64,000 nucleotides of DNA from Phlebotomus papatasi (taxonomy: Eukaryota > Arthropoda > Insecta > Diptera > Psychodidae): the NCBI RefSeq assembly GCF_024763615.1, contig NC_077223.1:868001-932000 (forward strand), given 5' to 3'. Position numbers and translations under genes: made by a program. Below, piece after piece: positions 1 through 11,379 of the stretch (position 1 is the stretch's first letter; the number at the start of each line of letters is the position of its first letter). The notes below the pieces were generated by a model, which saw nothing but the letters and a program-made list of their open reading frames with translations, made no database searches and was not told where the DNA came from.

Positions 1-1930
1 ACATTTTGGTTTGACTTAAATTTGAATTACATTGATAGTAAATTTAATTTAACAGCACTACTTGATATTATTTAGTTTCTTTTATAGATTAGATTTTTTT
101 CTCAATTATTAAAACTTTCGATTAATTCTTTTTTTTTGTTTAATAATGAATATTCACATTTTCTTTGTTACATTTAATAAATTTTTGTTTATTTAGATTC
201 AATCGGAAAAGATTTTGTTTTAGCCCCACATCTCAATTTTAATCCTTTTATTATGAAAAGCGCTTAATATTGCTATTAAATCTAGAATGACTTTTGTTTC
301 TTGCTCTATGATAAAAGTTTTGAAAAAGGATTTAATGAATATTGAAAAAACTTTCAATGACACATCGAGCATTCATTTGTTTGTTGTTTTGTTTTTAATG
401 TCCTTAAGCGATTTTCTATCATTTTTTCTGTCTTGATTTTTACATTTTATCATTCACAATTTCACTTGTTTTGCTTCTGGTTATCATTTTTTATAATGTA
501 AGTTATGTATATATAGAACATTTAGATATTGTAGTAAATCGTATGATAGCGGTGTTCTTTGTTTTTTTTTATTCTCTTTATTTTGTGTGTAAAACATTTA
601 ATATGCAAATTTATTACTCGATAAATTATTTAGCTTTATTATTGACTAGATTCTTTTTTTTATTTTTTGTAGTTCACTTTCCATTTCAATCAAAGTTTCT
701 TCCCGTTTTTATTATTATTTTCTTTCTTTTTTTATATTCTGTATTATCTTTTGATTTATGTTTAAAAAATCCTTCTAAAATGAAGTATGTTGGATATTCT
801 CCATTTTTATGAGTTAACTTGTTATTCTATCTAATGACTTGGAGATTTACCAAATGGATACAAAATTTAAATAAAAAAAAATACGGAGAATGATTCAGAA
901 ATCGATTTAAGTAATGTAACCCTCTTTCTAAGGGCTTTTCGAATAATTACTTTCGTAATTTCGAAGGACATTTGCTGAAAAATACGTTTATTGATGTGTA
1001 GGCCCTTCAAATATTTTGTATTATTTACAAGCTGTCATTGGATGAAACAGACGAGAGCGACGAAAGTGAAAGACTTCTCATGAAAAAAAGCTCAACAGTA
1101 TTGAGCTTTCGTCCTATAAAAGCACATTTAGTGCCATATGCAGGGAATTCATGGAGTATTTTTATGACGAGAAAGATTTTCAGAAGTTTCGGAATTATTT
1201 TGCTATAATTGAACTGATATTCGCTTTACCTTTTTGAAGAAATGCACAGAACGTGAATACTAAAGAAGGTTTAATTTGCTATAACGGTTCGAAGATACTA
1301 TAAAAAGCTTAAAAGCCTTACTTAATTCTCTGATTGGCTACAGTTTTTTTTAATGCTTTTCAAATGCTTTGAAGCTAGCGGCAATCAGAAAATCCGAAAT
1401 GAGAAAAAAACATTCACAGCTTTACAATCAGTATCAGACTTAATAAATGTTTTCAGTTTAAATATTTCCAATTAAAACATTAATTTCTCTAAGCTTGATT
1501 TTCGGATTGCGCTTTAGAATTTCGAAAACTTACTTTAGTTGCAAAGTGCAAATTTATTGAAAGGTTCTTTTTGCATTTCTTCAGAAATTCTGGAATACTT
1601 TTGAAGTTGTGAACCGATTTTGGCATATTTGAGCATTTCAGAACAGTTTCAGAATTATCTATAAATTCTCGTAACACTGACATTTTAAGGCGTCACCGCA
1701 AGTTACGCCTCAATCTTCGTAGTATCACAAGTTTTTCTTGAAAATGTGACTGAATCCAATGTTACAAGGCTCAAATAAAAAGATTTGTGACATTCTAAAA
1801 TTCTTCAATCATGATAAGCTCATCAAAATACCAGGAGAAGCATTTTATTGTACTAGAAACAAATTTTCGTGTAATATAACCTCAAATATTCTGAGTTTCC
1901 ACTCATTTTCTTAATGAGGCTATTAATTTA
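1..1930. other. AT-rich intergenic DNA, no gene seen
   Basis: This is about 1.9 kb of AT-rich sequence with long T and A runs. The only longer open frame (471-812, plus) encodes a Phe/Ile/Leu/Tyr-rich string typical of T-rich DNA and has no domain or flanking splice signal. I see no RNA gene, inverted repeat or conserved exon here. Confidence 0.6.
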
Positions 1931-3700
1931 AAAACTCGCTTGAAAGTTTTCATAATTCTCAGAAATATTTCTGCGCTTACAAAAGCTTTTTTGGGGTTCT
2001 TTGGAAATTTTCCTTACTTTTACAAACGTTTTCGAGTTTGTTAGAAGCGGTTCCTGTTTCCTGGAAGAGATTCCGCGCTTCTAGAAACGTTTTCATACTT
2101 CTATGGTGTGTTACAGCATTTTTAAAACTCATTCCTCAATTTTAGATGTACTTTCAATGATTCTTAAAATTGTTTTCGTATTTTTTACAAACATTCCCGC
2201 GTTTTTTAATAGGTTTTCGCAATTCTGGAAACATTTTCGCGTTTCTGAGAAACGTTTACGCATTTTTTTTAAGGAATCTTTCCTAGTTTCTCGGAAGGAC
2301 TTCCTGCTTCCTGGAAGAATCGCTAGAAGAGATTCTCTGTTCCTTGTAGCATTTCCATATTTCTTAGTTCCGTTAGCAAATTTTAGAACCGTTTCCGAAT
2401 TTTCAAAACCATTTTCTTGTTTGTTTATGCATTTCGCATTTCTAGAAACGTTTTCAAGTTCCTTGGAGGCGTCTCCCGTCTCTTAGGATCGATTTTGCGC
2501 TTTTTAACGTTTTTTTATGTTTATTAAAAGCGTTTCCGCTTTTTTTCATATATATTTCCGAGTTTCTTAGTACCGTTTCTCATTTACTTAACGCGATTTC
2601 GCATCTCTAGAAACGTTTTTGTATCTCTTTAATGTGTTTCCCGTTGCCTGGAATAGATTCCTTGTTTCTAGTACGGTTTTCATGTTTCTTTGTTGCGTTG
2701 CCAACTCTTTAAAACCGTTTCTGAATTTTCAAAACCTTTTCCTGATTTATTTATGCATTTAGTATTTCTCGAAGAAGTTTCTTGGAAGTGTTTCTAGTTT
2801 CCTATTAGAGATCCCGTGTTTCTTATACCATTATTATGTTTCTTTGTTGCGTTTCCAACTTTTAAGAACAATTTCCGAATTTTCAAACCCGTTTCCCTGT
2901 TTATTCATGCATTTCGCATTTCCAGAAACGTTTTCAAGTTTCTTGGAAGCGTTTTCCGACCATTAAAATCAACTTTGCGCTCATATAGAAGCGTTTTCAT
3001 GTTTCTTCAAAACGTTGTATCATTTCCTCAAAACGATTTTGCGTTTCTAGAAACATTTTTGTATCCCCTTAGTGAGTTGCCACCATTTGTGGAAATGTTT
3101 CGAAGTTTCTTGGAAGTGATTCCCGTCCCCTAGTAGAAATCTCGTGTTTATTGTAATATTTTCATGTTTCTTTGTTACGCTGCCAACACTTTAGGACCGT
3201 TTCCGAATTTTCAAACCCATTTCCTTGTTTCTTGGTAGCGTTTCTCATTTCCTTTAAGCGATTTCGTATCTCTAAAAACGTTTTTGAAACGTTTTGTTTC
3301 TTAAAATAGATTCCATGTTACTTGTAATGTTTTCATGTTTCTTTGTTGCGTTGCCAACATTTTAGAAGCGTTTCCAAATTTTCAAACCCGTTTCCTTGTT
3401 TATTAATGAATGCTTTTCGTATTTAGTAAAACGTTTTTAAGTTTCTTGGACGTGTTTGTCATTTCCAGCGATTTCTTTTTTCTAGGAACACTTTTGTGAC
3501 TCTTTAAAGTTTCTCAGAAACCTTTCTTGTTTCCTAGAAGAGATCCCTTATTTTTTTTGTAATGTTTTCATGTTTCTTTGTTGCGTTGCCAACTCGATTC
3601 CGCGCTTCTAGAAATGTTTTCATGTTTCTTTTAGGTGTTCCTGAAATTAAAAAAGGTTTTCGTGTTTTTTTAGAAGTGATTTCGCATTTCTAGCTATGTT
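1930..3700. repeat. Degenerate T-rich satellite / minisatellite block
   Basis: The block is built almost entirely from variants of short words such as TTTCTAGAAACGTTTTC and TTTCTTGGAAGCGTTTCC, spaced some 30-45 bases apart. A longer period is also visible: TGTTTCTTTGTTGCGTTGCC followed by a TTTCCGAATTTTCAAACCCG-like segment recurs near 2690, 2840, 3170, 3335 and 3570. The plus strand is strongly pyrimidine-biased throughout. Open frames at 2103-2486 and 2816-3133 are by-products of the T-rich repeat. Confidence 0.8.
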
Positions 3701-4320
3701 TCTCTACAAAAATGTTTGTCCTTCTACAGTGGATTACCCTTCAGTGCTGCTGATGTTTTTGTTTGAATTTCACAGTCCACTTATATGGCGTCACTGGAAA
3801 AGACAGGCGTTAGTGATTGTTGCTTTTCTAATTTCTTGTCAAACTCGCTGTCAAGAAAGTAAAAAAAATATTTTCTAGACTACAGCGCCATCTGTATTTT
3901 AAAATGTTTTTTCTACGACATCTTTTCTCTTTGCACTTTGCGAATAGCTGTAAATTTTAATTTATTCTTAAATACAATTTACAAATTAGTCTTCTTGTGA
4001 TACTACTTTTTTCTCTTAAGAAAAAAAAAGAAGACAACCTTAGGAAAATATAGAAGCCTATCACAAAATGTAAAGAAAATCAAGTCTTTACTTCTCCTTT
4101 CTGAATCATTCTCTTAATCACTCCCAGTACTTTAGGTCGTCAAATTAAAATGTTTTTTTTTATGGTTTTGATGAAGAAACTTGTGGATACTGTTTTTAGT
4201 CTCTTTCTGCCCCTCAAGCTACTTTTTTCTTGCGTGGATACGATTGATTTTGGATGTTACTTACACTGTGACTGAGCCATGTGGTTGTTCCTCCGGAGCC
4301 ACGGATGGCTTCTCCGTTCC
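3700..4320. other. Downstream flank of the palmitoyltransferase gene
   Basis: This is non-coding DNA between the satellite and the Hip14-like stop codon. A minus-strand AATAAA near 3961-3966 (TTTATT on plus) is a plausible poly(A) signal about 360 bases past the stop. At 3882-3895 the minus strand reads CAGATGGCGCTG, a good match to the AGRKGGCGC core bound by insect CTCF. Confidence 0.45.
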
Positions 4321-4786
4321 CTAGACATACTGATAGTTGTCCGTCGGCCTGAGAAGTGGTTCGTGCTCCTGCGGTTTGTCCAGGTCAAAAAATGTCATCC
4401 AATCAATGCGATTGGGCTTGATGAGGCCGAAGCAGCTGCACTCCAGAAAGTCCACCAAATTATTGATGTAGCCCCTGGTGAAGGGACTCTTGCCCCCTTT
4501 GGCCTGAAAATGCTTGTACCTATCGCGATTCATGCGCTCATTCGTGGTCATGCCCAATGCCACAATCTGGTACGTCTGACACAGTGCCAGAGTTGCCACC
4601 CAGGCCATGTGCAGCAGTGCATTGGCCATCACCCATCCCACCCACGGCTGGCACGTGCCAATGGCCATTAGGGCATTCCAGAAGCCATCGAACGTCACTT
4701 CGCACTGAACCGTGTAGAACTGTGCACCTCCGTACAACATCCAGGCGCACATGAACATCAGCGCCCACAGGAAGCCCATGAAGTGC
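4321..4786 (-). CDS. Hip14: Hip14 coding exon 3 (C-terminal membrane domain)
   Basis: Runs from a CATTCGCAG acceptor to a TAG stop at 4321-4323. It encodes HFMGFLWALMFMCAWMLYGG, the TTxE motif and a C-terminus aligning with the ZDHHC17 tail (ESPFNHGC-like KSPFTRGY, then DFLECSCFGL). Confidence 0.93.
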
Positions 4787-7700
4787 CTGCGAATGGCAAA
4801 AGGCATTTTTATAAAGTCTCTGCACCACAAACACTTTGCACTCTTCCTATTTAAAGCCCTACTACCCTCGTTCTGAATTAGCAACAACCTGGAAAAAAGC
4901 ATTAAAATATTTCTTACTTGTGATTGCCAATGCCGACGCAATTCTGAATCCAGGGGCAGTGATGATCGTACCGGGCAACACATCGATCGCAAACGGAGCA
5001 GTGCTTGGAACGAACCGGACGTCTGACTAAGCAGGAGGAGCAGAAACCCGGTGGAGCGAATCCTGCTCCTCCGCGTTCGCTCAACTCAATGATCGTTCGC
5101 ATCCGTTGCTCCTGCGTCGGTCGAATGACACCCGGATCTCCGCGCCAGGACTTCAGGAAGCACCACCAAAGGATACCACTGGACGCCAGGAAGGCCAGGG
5201 TTAGCCAGGCCGAAACAGCCGGTGCTATGTACACCAGCCACGTGACATAGAACCAAAATTTCGTGGCCAGATAGACACTGAGTGGGATGAGAGTCATGAG
5301 GTGGTCATCGAACATAGCCCTGCCCACAGTATGAGTCACAGCATAGAGACAGCCCAAAAGAAAGAATTTGATGATGTACAGGAGATCAGAGCTGAAAATC
5401 AGGCCAGCCAGATAGAAGACAAGAAATGGTGTGGCCACCATTGTCCACCAGCGAACTCTCTTGTCCACCGAGCAGCGCACAAGAAAATTGCGCCTCTGCT
5501 GCATCTGACCCAACTCCCGGAGCTTCTCCACAACTTTGGGAGAGATCCAGAATGAGCCAATCTGTGACTGCAGCATCGACAGGGGAGTATCCCCACGCAG
5601 ATTTGGAATGTCTAGACTTGCCTTGCCCTGCAAAAGCCGCCCCCAGGCAAAACGACAAAGTGAGAAATGGATTTTTTTTTAATTCAATTTCTTCACTTTC
5701 AAGCAAAGAAAATTCAATATAAATGGACGAATAAAGCGCTGTTTCCACTCAAGCAGGATATTCAATTGACAGTCGTATATTAAAAATAATGAAGCTTTTA
5801 TTTTAAAAATGTTCGAAAAAGTCAGATTCAAATCTCCATTTTCGATTCTGATAAAGTTTTAGTCGTGATTTTCATTCGATATCGAAAATTCAATCATCGA
5901 ATTTTTGATTTTTAGCTCATGGGGGATGGTCACACTTTTTGTACCCTGTGTGATCAATTTCTCAGTTCTTTACTTGTTTCAAAAATAGTTAATCCAAGAC
6001 ACACACCCAAGCTGTAATTCTTCAATAGAGTCTTGGATATAAAAATAAATGGACGACTGCAAGGGTCCCGTCATTATGCACAAAATTATGAATTTTTGCC
6101 TATCTTTAGGGGCCAATTTGTAAAACAATTTTTGGAATACGCCTTAGTATACTATTGACTCCATTCAGTAATAACCTTTAGAAAAGACAAAGCCATGCCA
6201 AAGTTATTCGAAAATCTATCGAAAGCCTCAAGTCCAAATTAACATACTCGCTGCTTTAGTGCTGATTGTACTACAATTTCGAATTTCGGTATTCTTGACA
6301 CTTCAATCGTCAGGAATGTCAGCAATAATGCGTAAGAGTTTGCTGCAAAAAAATGATTTTTCGTGGAATTTCAGGATGGCAGAACGTTCGAATTACAATT
6401 TAATTAAAATAGATGTCCTTTTCACTTCTGTAAACTCGTCAGTTTAAGCATTCGAACTTCCAACGGATTTTTAGGTATAAGTTCTCTCTGATATACCTTC
6501 GAACCGGTACAGAAAAAAAGCCTCAAGCGGAAAGAGCTCTCAAACCGGGAACTTATTACTGAATGAGAGGATTATCTAACGCGCAAAATTTAAAAAAATT
6601 TCACACATCAGAAAAAAAATCTTTTATAAATCTTTTTTTCTTTTTTGGAAATATTTTAACAATTTATTGAAGAACTAAGAACAAAAAATACTAGCGTGGA
6701 ATCACCAGTTCTCGCCAGTGCCCCACTTCTCGCCACTTACATTGAAATCGCTATTTTTCGCAATTTATGAAATAAATGAGTCGCAATTTTTTTGTATTGT
6801 TTCTGCTTCTACGCATAGAATCGAAAAATAATAATTATTCGTTTTGGATTCACGATTTTGATCACTTTTTAGAGCAATATTTTAAGCAAGTGCATCGAAT
6901 CCAACATCTCTTACCAAATGTACTAAGTGTCGTCAAATTTTCATCAGGCCAAAATACCTATTTGGGTAAATAATTTGTCTATTGAATATTTAATTGCACT
7001 TGTGGAATACATAAAATTTGTATTTAGTCAATTAATATTTCATTTTATATTATATTGTATAAAAATGAGGCATGGCGAGAAGTGGTAATATTCTGGAATT
7101 GATTTTACCATCTGTCGCCATATCTTTTCAATAGGCGACGCTAACTTCACTTCGTACATTCTCAGTTGTCAAATCTGCATTGTTTACTTTCTGCAAAAGC
7201 CCCATAATTTGATTTCTCAAATAAAAGTGAAGAAAAATCATTTGAAGAGAGTAATAATAAAGTGATCACAAGGAAAGAGAAATGGTGAATGTATTCTTTT
7301 CATAGCATTGCCTAAAATAACCGAGTGTGGTTCTTTTCAAGTGGGTGGCGAGAAGTGGTTACAAATTTTACAAAACTGGCGAAAAGTGGTAAAAAGTGGC
7401 GACGAAATGGTTATTTTTGCATTATTAATAAAAATCAGTTTTTTAAGTAGTCCAGCGTTATGTTCTAGGATTATTGTTTTCACGTATCTAGAGCCAATAC
7501 ATCTAAGTAACTTTGTGTCAAATTTGACTTATCTTGTAACAAGGATTCAAAAGTTATGATTAAATGAATTTAATTTTTTCCTAAACATGGCGATAGCCGG
7601 TTATTCCACCCTATCGGAAAAAAAACATCAAATTGATGAAAAATTGGTTTGGTGCCGCAATTTTTTGAATATTCTTTTCAGGTGTAAAAAAACAATGAAG

Positions 7701-9174
7701 ACGTAAAAAATCAATGACCATGTAGAAAAGCCCAGTCTGTTCGCTGTGAATATGTACAATATCATAGACACAAACCTAGATTTTGAGATTTATGGTTTAG
7801 ACGAGTTTTTGGCATTATGCGTAAAGACAATTGTGAGGCTTTACTTAAGAAGTTTGATTTTTAATTCGTTTTATTAGAAAAACATGGAAAACATTCTATT
7901 TTTGCGTTTCCAGAAAGGTTTGTTTTAGTTTCCAAATTTTTTTCTGAACAAAAAAAATTGTTCTTCTAGAATATCTGGATTTATAGCACCTCATGTCTAA
8001 ACCAAAGCTTTTCCGGAAATATAATTCAACATAAGAGCCACGAGAACACTTTCTAATGTCTCTTTTTCATCCCATAACCTTTTGCGACCTTGAAAAATTG
8101 TAAAAAATATTTTTTCTTCAATAATTAAAAAAAATAATAATAGAATTTTAAAGTGAATTAGAAAAAAAACACCTTCAAAATTCTGTTTTTTTTTTGTCAA
8201 ATCACCTGAAATATTTTTGCAATGAAAAAAAAAACTTTTTATAAAATAAATATTTGCACCACTATTTTGGACACAGTACTGTCTAGAGAATTATGGTCAA
8301 CATCAATATGCATGGAGTTCTGTGCAGAATTTTCTGACTGAATTTATGGAATTTCCAAATTGGCTCATGAGCCTCCGTTTTTGGCCAATTTCCCACCTGA
8401 GTGACCCGCTTTGCGCCCATCTGGGGGTCTTATCAGTTGAATCGGGAATGATTTCCCGTGGCTGAAAATTGGATGACTCACCTTGAGGATGAGTGTGTTG
8501 ATTGCTGTGGCATTTCGCGCTAGGATGGCCCAGTGAAGAGCTGTGTTGCCATGTGTATGGTCCACGACACTGGGATTGGCTCCCAGGGTCAGCAGCAGCC
8601 TCACCGGATCAATTTCCACAACCTTCCATGCTGCCCACATCAGGGCAGTCATTCCCGTGCGATCCTGCAGATCAGGATTGACTCCGCGGGCAATGAAATA
8701 GGCCACAAGGGCTGTGTGCCCAAACTGAGCTGCCAGGTGAATGCAGGACACTCCCTCGGCATCCCTGATACTGGGATCTGCTCCAGCGGCCAGCAGCAGC
8801 ACCACCGCACTAATGTGCCCCTGTCTTGTGGCCCAGTGCAGTGGAGTGGCATTGAGTTCACCCCCAACGGCATCCACGACAGCTCCCTTCTCCAGGAAAT
8901 ACTTTATGATGTCCTTGCGATTGTTGATGGCAGCCCAATGGAGCAGAGTCACCGTCTCACTGTCGGGCTGGTTGACGTCCCAGCCAGCCTCGATGAGCTC
9001 CTTAACTCGCCCAATTGCCCCATACTGGGTGGCCTTAACGATGTCAAAGCCACTGTAATCGTGCTCGATGGGCGCCACAGCGGGCTCATGTGATATCAAG
9101 TTGCTCTCGCGACTGTGACTGTGCTCAGTCTTTACGCATCCACCTGTTGCCGCTCCACAGGCACTCTGATACAT
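4321..9174 (-). CDS. Hip14: Hip14/ZDHHC17-type ankyrin-repeat palmitoyl-acyltransferase (whole gene)
   Basis: The gene encodes a membrane S-acyltransferase that attaches palmitate to cysteines of client proteins. The family acts at Golgi and synaptic membranes, and fly Hip14 palmitoylates synaptic-vesicle proteins such as cysteine-string protein. Coding exons on the minus strand are 9174-8482, 5627-4918 and 4786-4321. They join in phase (693+710+466 bases) to give 622 residues, close to the ~630 usual for the family. Residues about 45-235 carry ankyrin repeats (TPLHWATRQGH, TALHWAILARN). Membrane segments follow (about 295-390), then the Cys-rich domain with the catalytic DHHC at 452-455, the TTxE motif (MTTNERMN) and further membrane segments. 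The start ATG is the first one upstream of the ankyrin block. All catalytic residues are present. The first coding intron (2.85 kb) holds repeats; the second is 131 bases. ZDHHC13 is the only close alternative, and insects normally have the ZDHHC17 form. Confidence 0.95.
4918..5627 (-). CDS. Hip14: Hip14 coding exon 2 (membrane segments and DHHC domain)
   Basis: Encodes residues 232-468 between a TTTTGCAG acceptor and a GTAAGA donor. It includes the first membrane segments (FLVFYLAGLIF, YLATKFWFYVTWLVYIAP), the Cys-rich pattern beginning CSSCLVRRPVRSKHC, and DHHCPW. Confidence 0.93.
6155..6500. repeat. Dispersed repeat copy (CAGTAATAACCTTT family)
   Basis: This lies in the Hip14 intron. Other copies are at about 50660-50945 (plus), 51555-51790 (minus) and 52400-52745 (plus). 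The left end resembles TTCAGTAATAACCTTTCGAA and the right end carries the inverse (TTCGAATCAGTATTATTACT in the best copy). A core of about 100 bases with the word TTTCGAATTTCGGTATTCTT is conserved among copies. No coding capacity was seen. Confidence 0.65.
6692..7613. mobile_element. TA-flanked MITE, TAGSGTGGAAT termini
   Basis: The left end reads TAGCGTGGAATCACCAGTTC. The reverse complement of the right end reads TAGGGTGGAATAACCGGCTA. Both continue into a TCTCGCCA/TATCGCCA word. Internal reiterations of GGCGAGAAGTGGT occur on both strands (near 6715, 7070, 7350). The element is 922 bases, has no transposase frame, and sits in the first coding intron of Hip14. Confidence 0.75.
8482..9174 (-). 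CDS. Hip14: Hip14 coding exon 1 (ankyrin repeats)
   Basis: Encodes residues 1-231, from the start ATG at 9174 to a phase-0 donor (AAG then GTGAGT on the minus strand). It holds the N-terminal linker and nearly all ankyrin repeats. Base composition is clearly more GC-rich than the flanks. Confidence 0.93.
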
Positions 9175-9360
9175 TTGTCCCGGGACGATCGCGCTAAATC
9201 ATAAAATGGGGCCAAACACCGAGATTTCTCCACGGGAAAACACCAAAATCACAAATGTTTTTCACTCACCCTTTTTCACTATCTCTCTCGCGAAGGGGCA
9301 ACTTTGACAACTGCACGGAAATTGAGGTTATGTTGCAGTTTTATAGCACAACCCGGATGA
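9175..9360 (-). promoter_or_regulatory. Probable 5' UTR and promoter side of Hip14
   Basis: This GC-richer stretch lies directly upstream of the Hip14 start. It has a possible donor (GGGTGAGTG on the minus strand near 9270) that could mark a non-coding first exon. An AGGTTATGTT word (about 9325-9335) recurs across the window. No TATA box is obvious, and the assignment rests on position. Confidence 0.35.
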
Positions 9361-10115
9361 CCACCTGTTTAAATTAAGGAATGTATATGAAAAGTGCTTT
9401 GCTATGAGATTACTTGTAGCGAAAGTCTTCCAAATCTTTTTAAGGAAAAAGAAAAACACAAAAAAAACATTTTTGATTAGGATAGAGTCAGTACTTTTTT
9501 GCCACCTAAATAAAAATCACATTAAGAGAATTATCAGTTCGTGAAACGATGAAATGAGTGTTATTTCTTGATCTCTATCCTAAAGAATCAGAAAACCATA
9601 TCTTGTGCTCCATCGACTAGATAGATTATTTGCAAGTTAATTAAAGAAATTATCGACAAAATGAACAATCACCAAAAAAGTATGCAGTTCTTAAGAAATA
9701 TGTCAACGCTCAGAGAAATTGTTTTACATTATTTTATGTTTTTGCTGTACAGCATTTGATATTTTTTTCACTGAAAGTCAATTTTTTATTAACTAAGCTT
9801 TGTTCTAATATCATTTTTTAATAATGTTTTCCAAAAAAATAAAGATATACGAATAATGGTGAAATAGGGCTTAGTTATTTCGGCTGTGTAAATACTTTTC
9901 GCCACTCATTTTTGCAAGCATTTTATAAGTGGCGCACCTCGCGGAATATAGTTGAAGCAGGCGTGATTTTCGTTTAACTTTTCGTTCGAATAAAAGGAAT
10001 AAAAAGATATTGTAAAGAAAATTAAGTTGAAAATTCACATTACACCTTGTTTTGCTTTTCCAAATTCTTCTTGAAATTTCGGGTATAATTTTCTAATATA
10101 AAAAGTGCAATGAAA

Positions 10116-10423
10116 TACAGTAGAGTCTCCTAAATTCGAACGCTCGGGGGGTATTTTTGACATTTCTCACCTCCCAAATTCGAACGATTTTTTCAAAACA
10201 AGCGAAATTTGTGTAAGATTAAATTGTACTTTGAATCAAATTCTCGCACTTTCTCGCAAGTTTTAGTGGTAGCATACTTCCTTTTCATTTTAAACAATAA
10301 TAATTTATGTAAACATTCAGGAAGAAGCACTTAAATATGATTTTCATTCACCTAGAATACGAACTTTCTAACATAACCTCACAGTTGACATTTTGAATCC
10401 AAACGACGTTCGACTCTATTGTA
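10116..10423. mobile_element. pogo-like MITE, CAGTAGAGT family
   Basis: It begins TA-CAGTAGAGTCTCCTAAATT and ends CGACTCTATTG-TA, consistent with a TA target duplication. Its GGGGGGTATTTTTGACATTT core matches the copy at 45261-45594 (GGGGGGTATAGATGACATTT). It is non-coding, 308 bases, between Hip14 and POLD1. Confidence 0.8.
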
Positions 10424-10702
10424 TGGGAATTTGAAAATTTTACGGGAAAATATATTTATCAAATTGCTAGAAAAAAGGAAATTTAATATAAATTGCAGAA
10501 ATTGGCATTTTGTTACGAAAGTCTGTGAAAATTAATTTCTGAATTTTTCATCAATTTTCAGATTTTTTTTTTTACAAAAATCACAAGAAAATGGAAAAAT
10601 CTTTATTGGAAAATGAATTTATGAGTCCTAGAAATACTGTAGTAGTCTTGCCCTTGCGACATGAAAAACAATTGAAAATTTGCTTTTTGTTGAGATTATA
10701 TT

Positions 10703-10943
10703 GACGCTTCCATTCCATACTATGCTGTCTCAGAAAGACACCATTTCTCAGGAGAACCATTTGAAGTTGGGGATTTCCTATGCTGACTGTGTAAATTTTT
10801 TTCAAAAAATTGAATATCTCGTTACCCGGACGTCGGATGACCACCAAATTTTCACCAGTTGTAGATCTCGGTCCCAGGAACAACATATCTCTCGGAGTAA
10901 TAAAAGGCTAAGTCGACTTAGCATAGTATGGAATGAAGCCGTC
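10703..10943. mobile_element. Foldback MITE with 24-base inverted ends
   Basis: The left arm GACGCTTCCATTCCATACTA pairs with the right arm TAGTATGGAATGAAGCCGTC, and the pairing continues inward (TGCT/AGCA). One mismatch zone is visible. The element is about 241 bases. Open frames at 10581-10886 and 10680-11006 fall inside it and look accidental. Confidence 0.7.
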
Positions 10944-11189
10944 GATATGCTTTGGACATTTTATGCTTATTTGGTATTCCACGTGATTTTTTGTCGCGGG
11001 TTTTAAAGTGTTGTTGAAGAATAATAAATTATAGAGATTTTTTAAATTGTATTTTATTTTATTTAATATATTTTAATATCATACATTGGAAATCATATCG
11101 TTAGGTATGGATCAGCTTTCCAGCTGGGTTACATAGGAACCATAGGAAAAAGGGGAAATTTTATAGCAACCGGGCAACATCGGCATTCA

Positions 11190-11200
11190 GCGCGCCAAAT
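11190..11200 (-). promoter_or_regulatory. E2F-type site upstream of POLD1
   Basis: The minus strand reads ATTTGGCGCGC, matching the E2F consensus TTTSSCGC. It lies about 125 bases upstream of the POLD1 ATG. E2F control of replication-fork genes, including DNA polymerase subunits, is established in flies and mammals; binding here is inferred. Confidence 0.6.
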
Positions 11201-11323
11201 GTCAGCTGTTGCCTTGTGAAATTCTGCTTTTTGCGTTTTATCTGTAAATTTGTTCATAAGACACGCTTTATTTGACTAAAAGTGCACTTATTGTGAAATC
11301 CCAAGTGTCTGTAGATCTGCAGG

Positions 11324-11379
11324 ATGGATTCTAAACGGAGATTCCCCAACAATCAACCCAATGGCCCCAAAAAGTTCAA
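11324..11379 (+). CDS. PolD1: PolD1 coding exon 1
   Basis: Encodes 18 residues (MDSKRRFPNNQPNGPKKF) plus two bases, ending at a GTAAGC donor. The Lys/Arg-rich start fits a nuclear-localisation role. The next intron is only 64 bases. Confidence 0.88.

Noticed and set aside
471..812. 113-residue hydrophobic frame that could look like a membrane protein
   Set aside because: It is Phe/Ile/Leu/Tyr-rich as expected from T-rich DNA, with no domain, splice context or GC shift such as the real genes show.
2103..3133. Open frames of 127 and 105 residues in the satellite
   Set aside because: They follow the TTTCTTGG/TTTCTAG repeat words and vanish if the repeat register shifts; they are repeat by-products.
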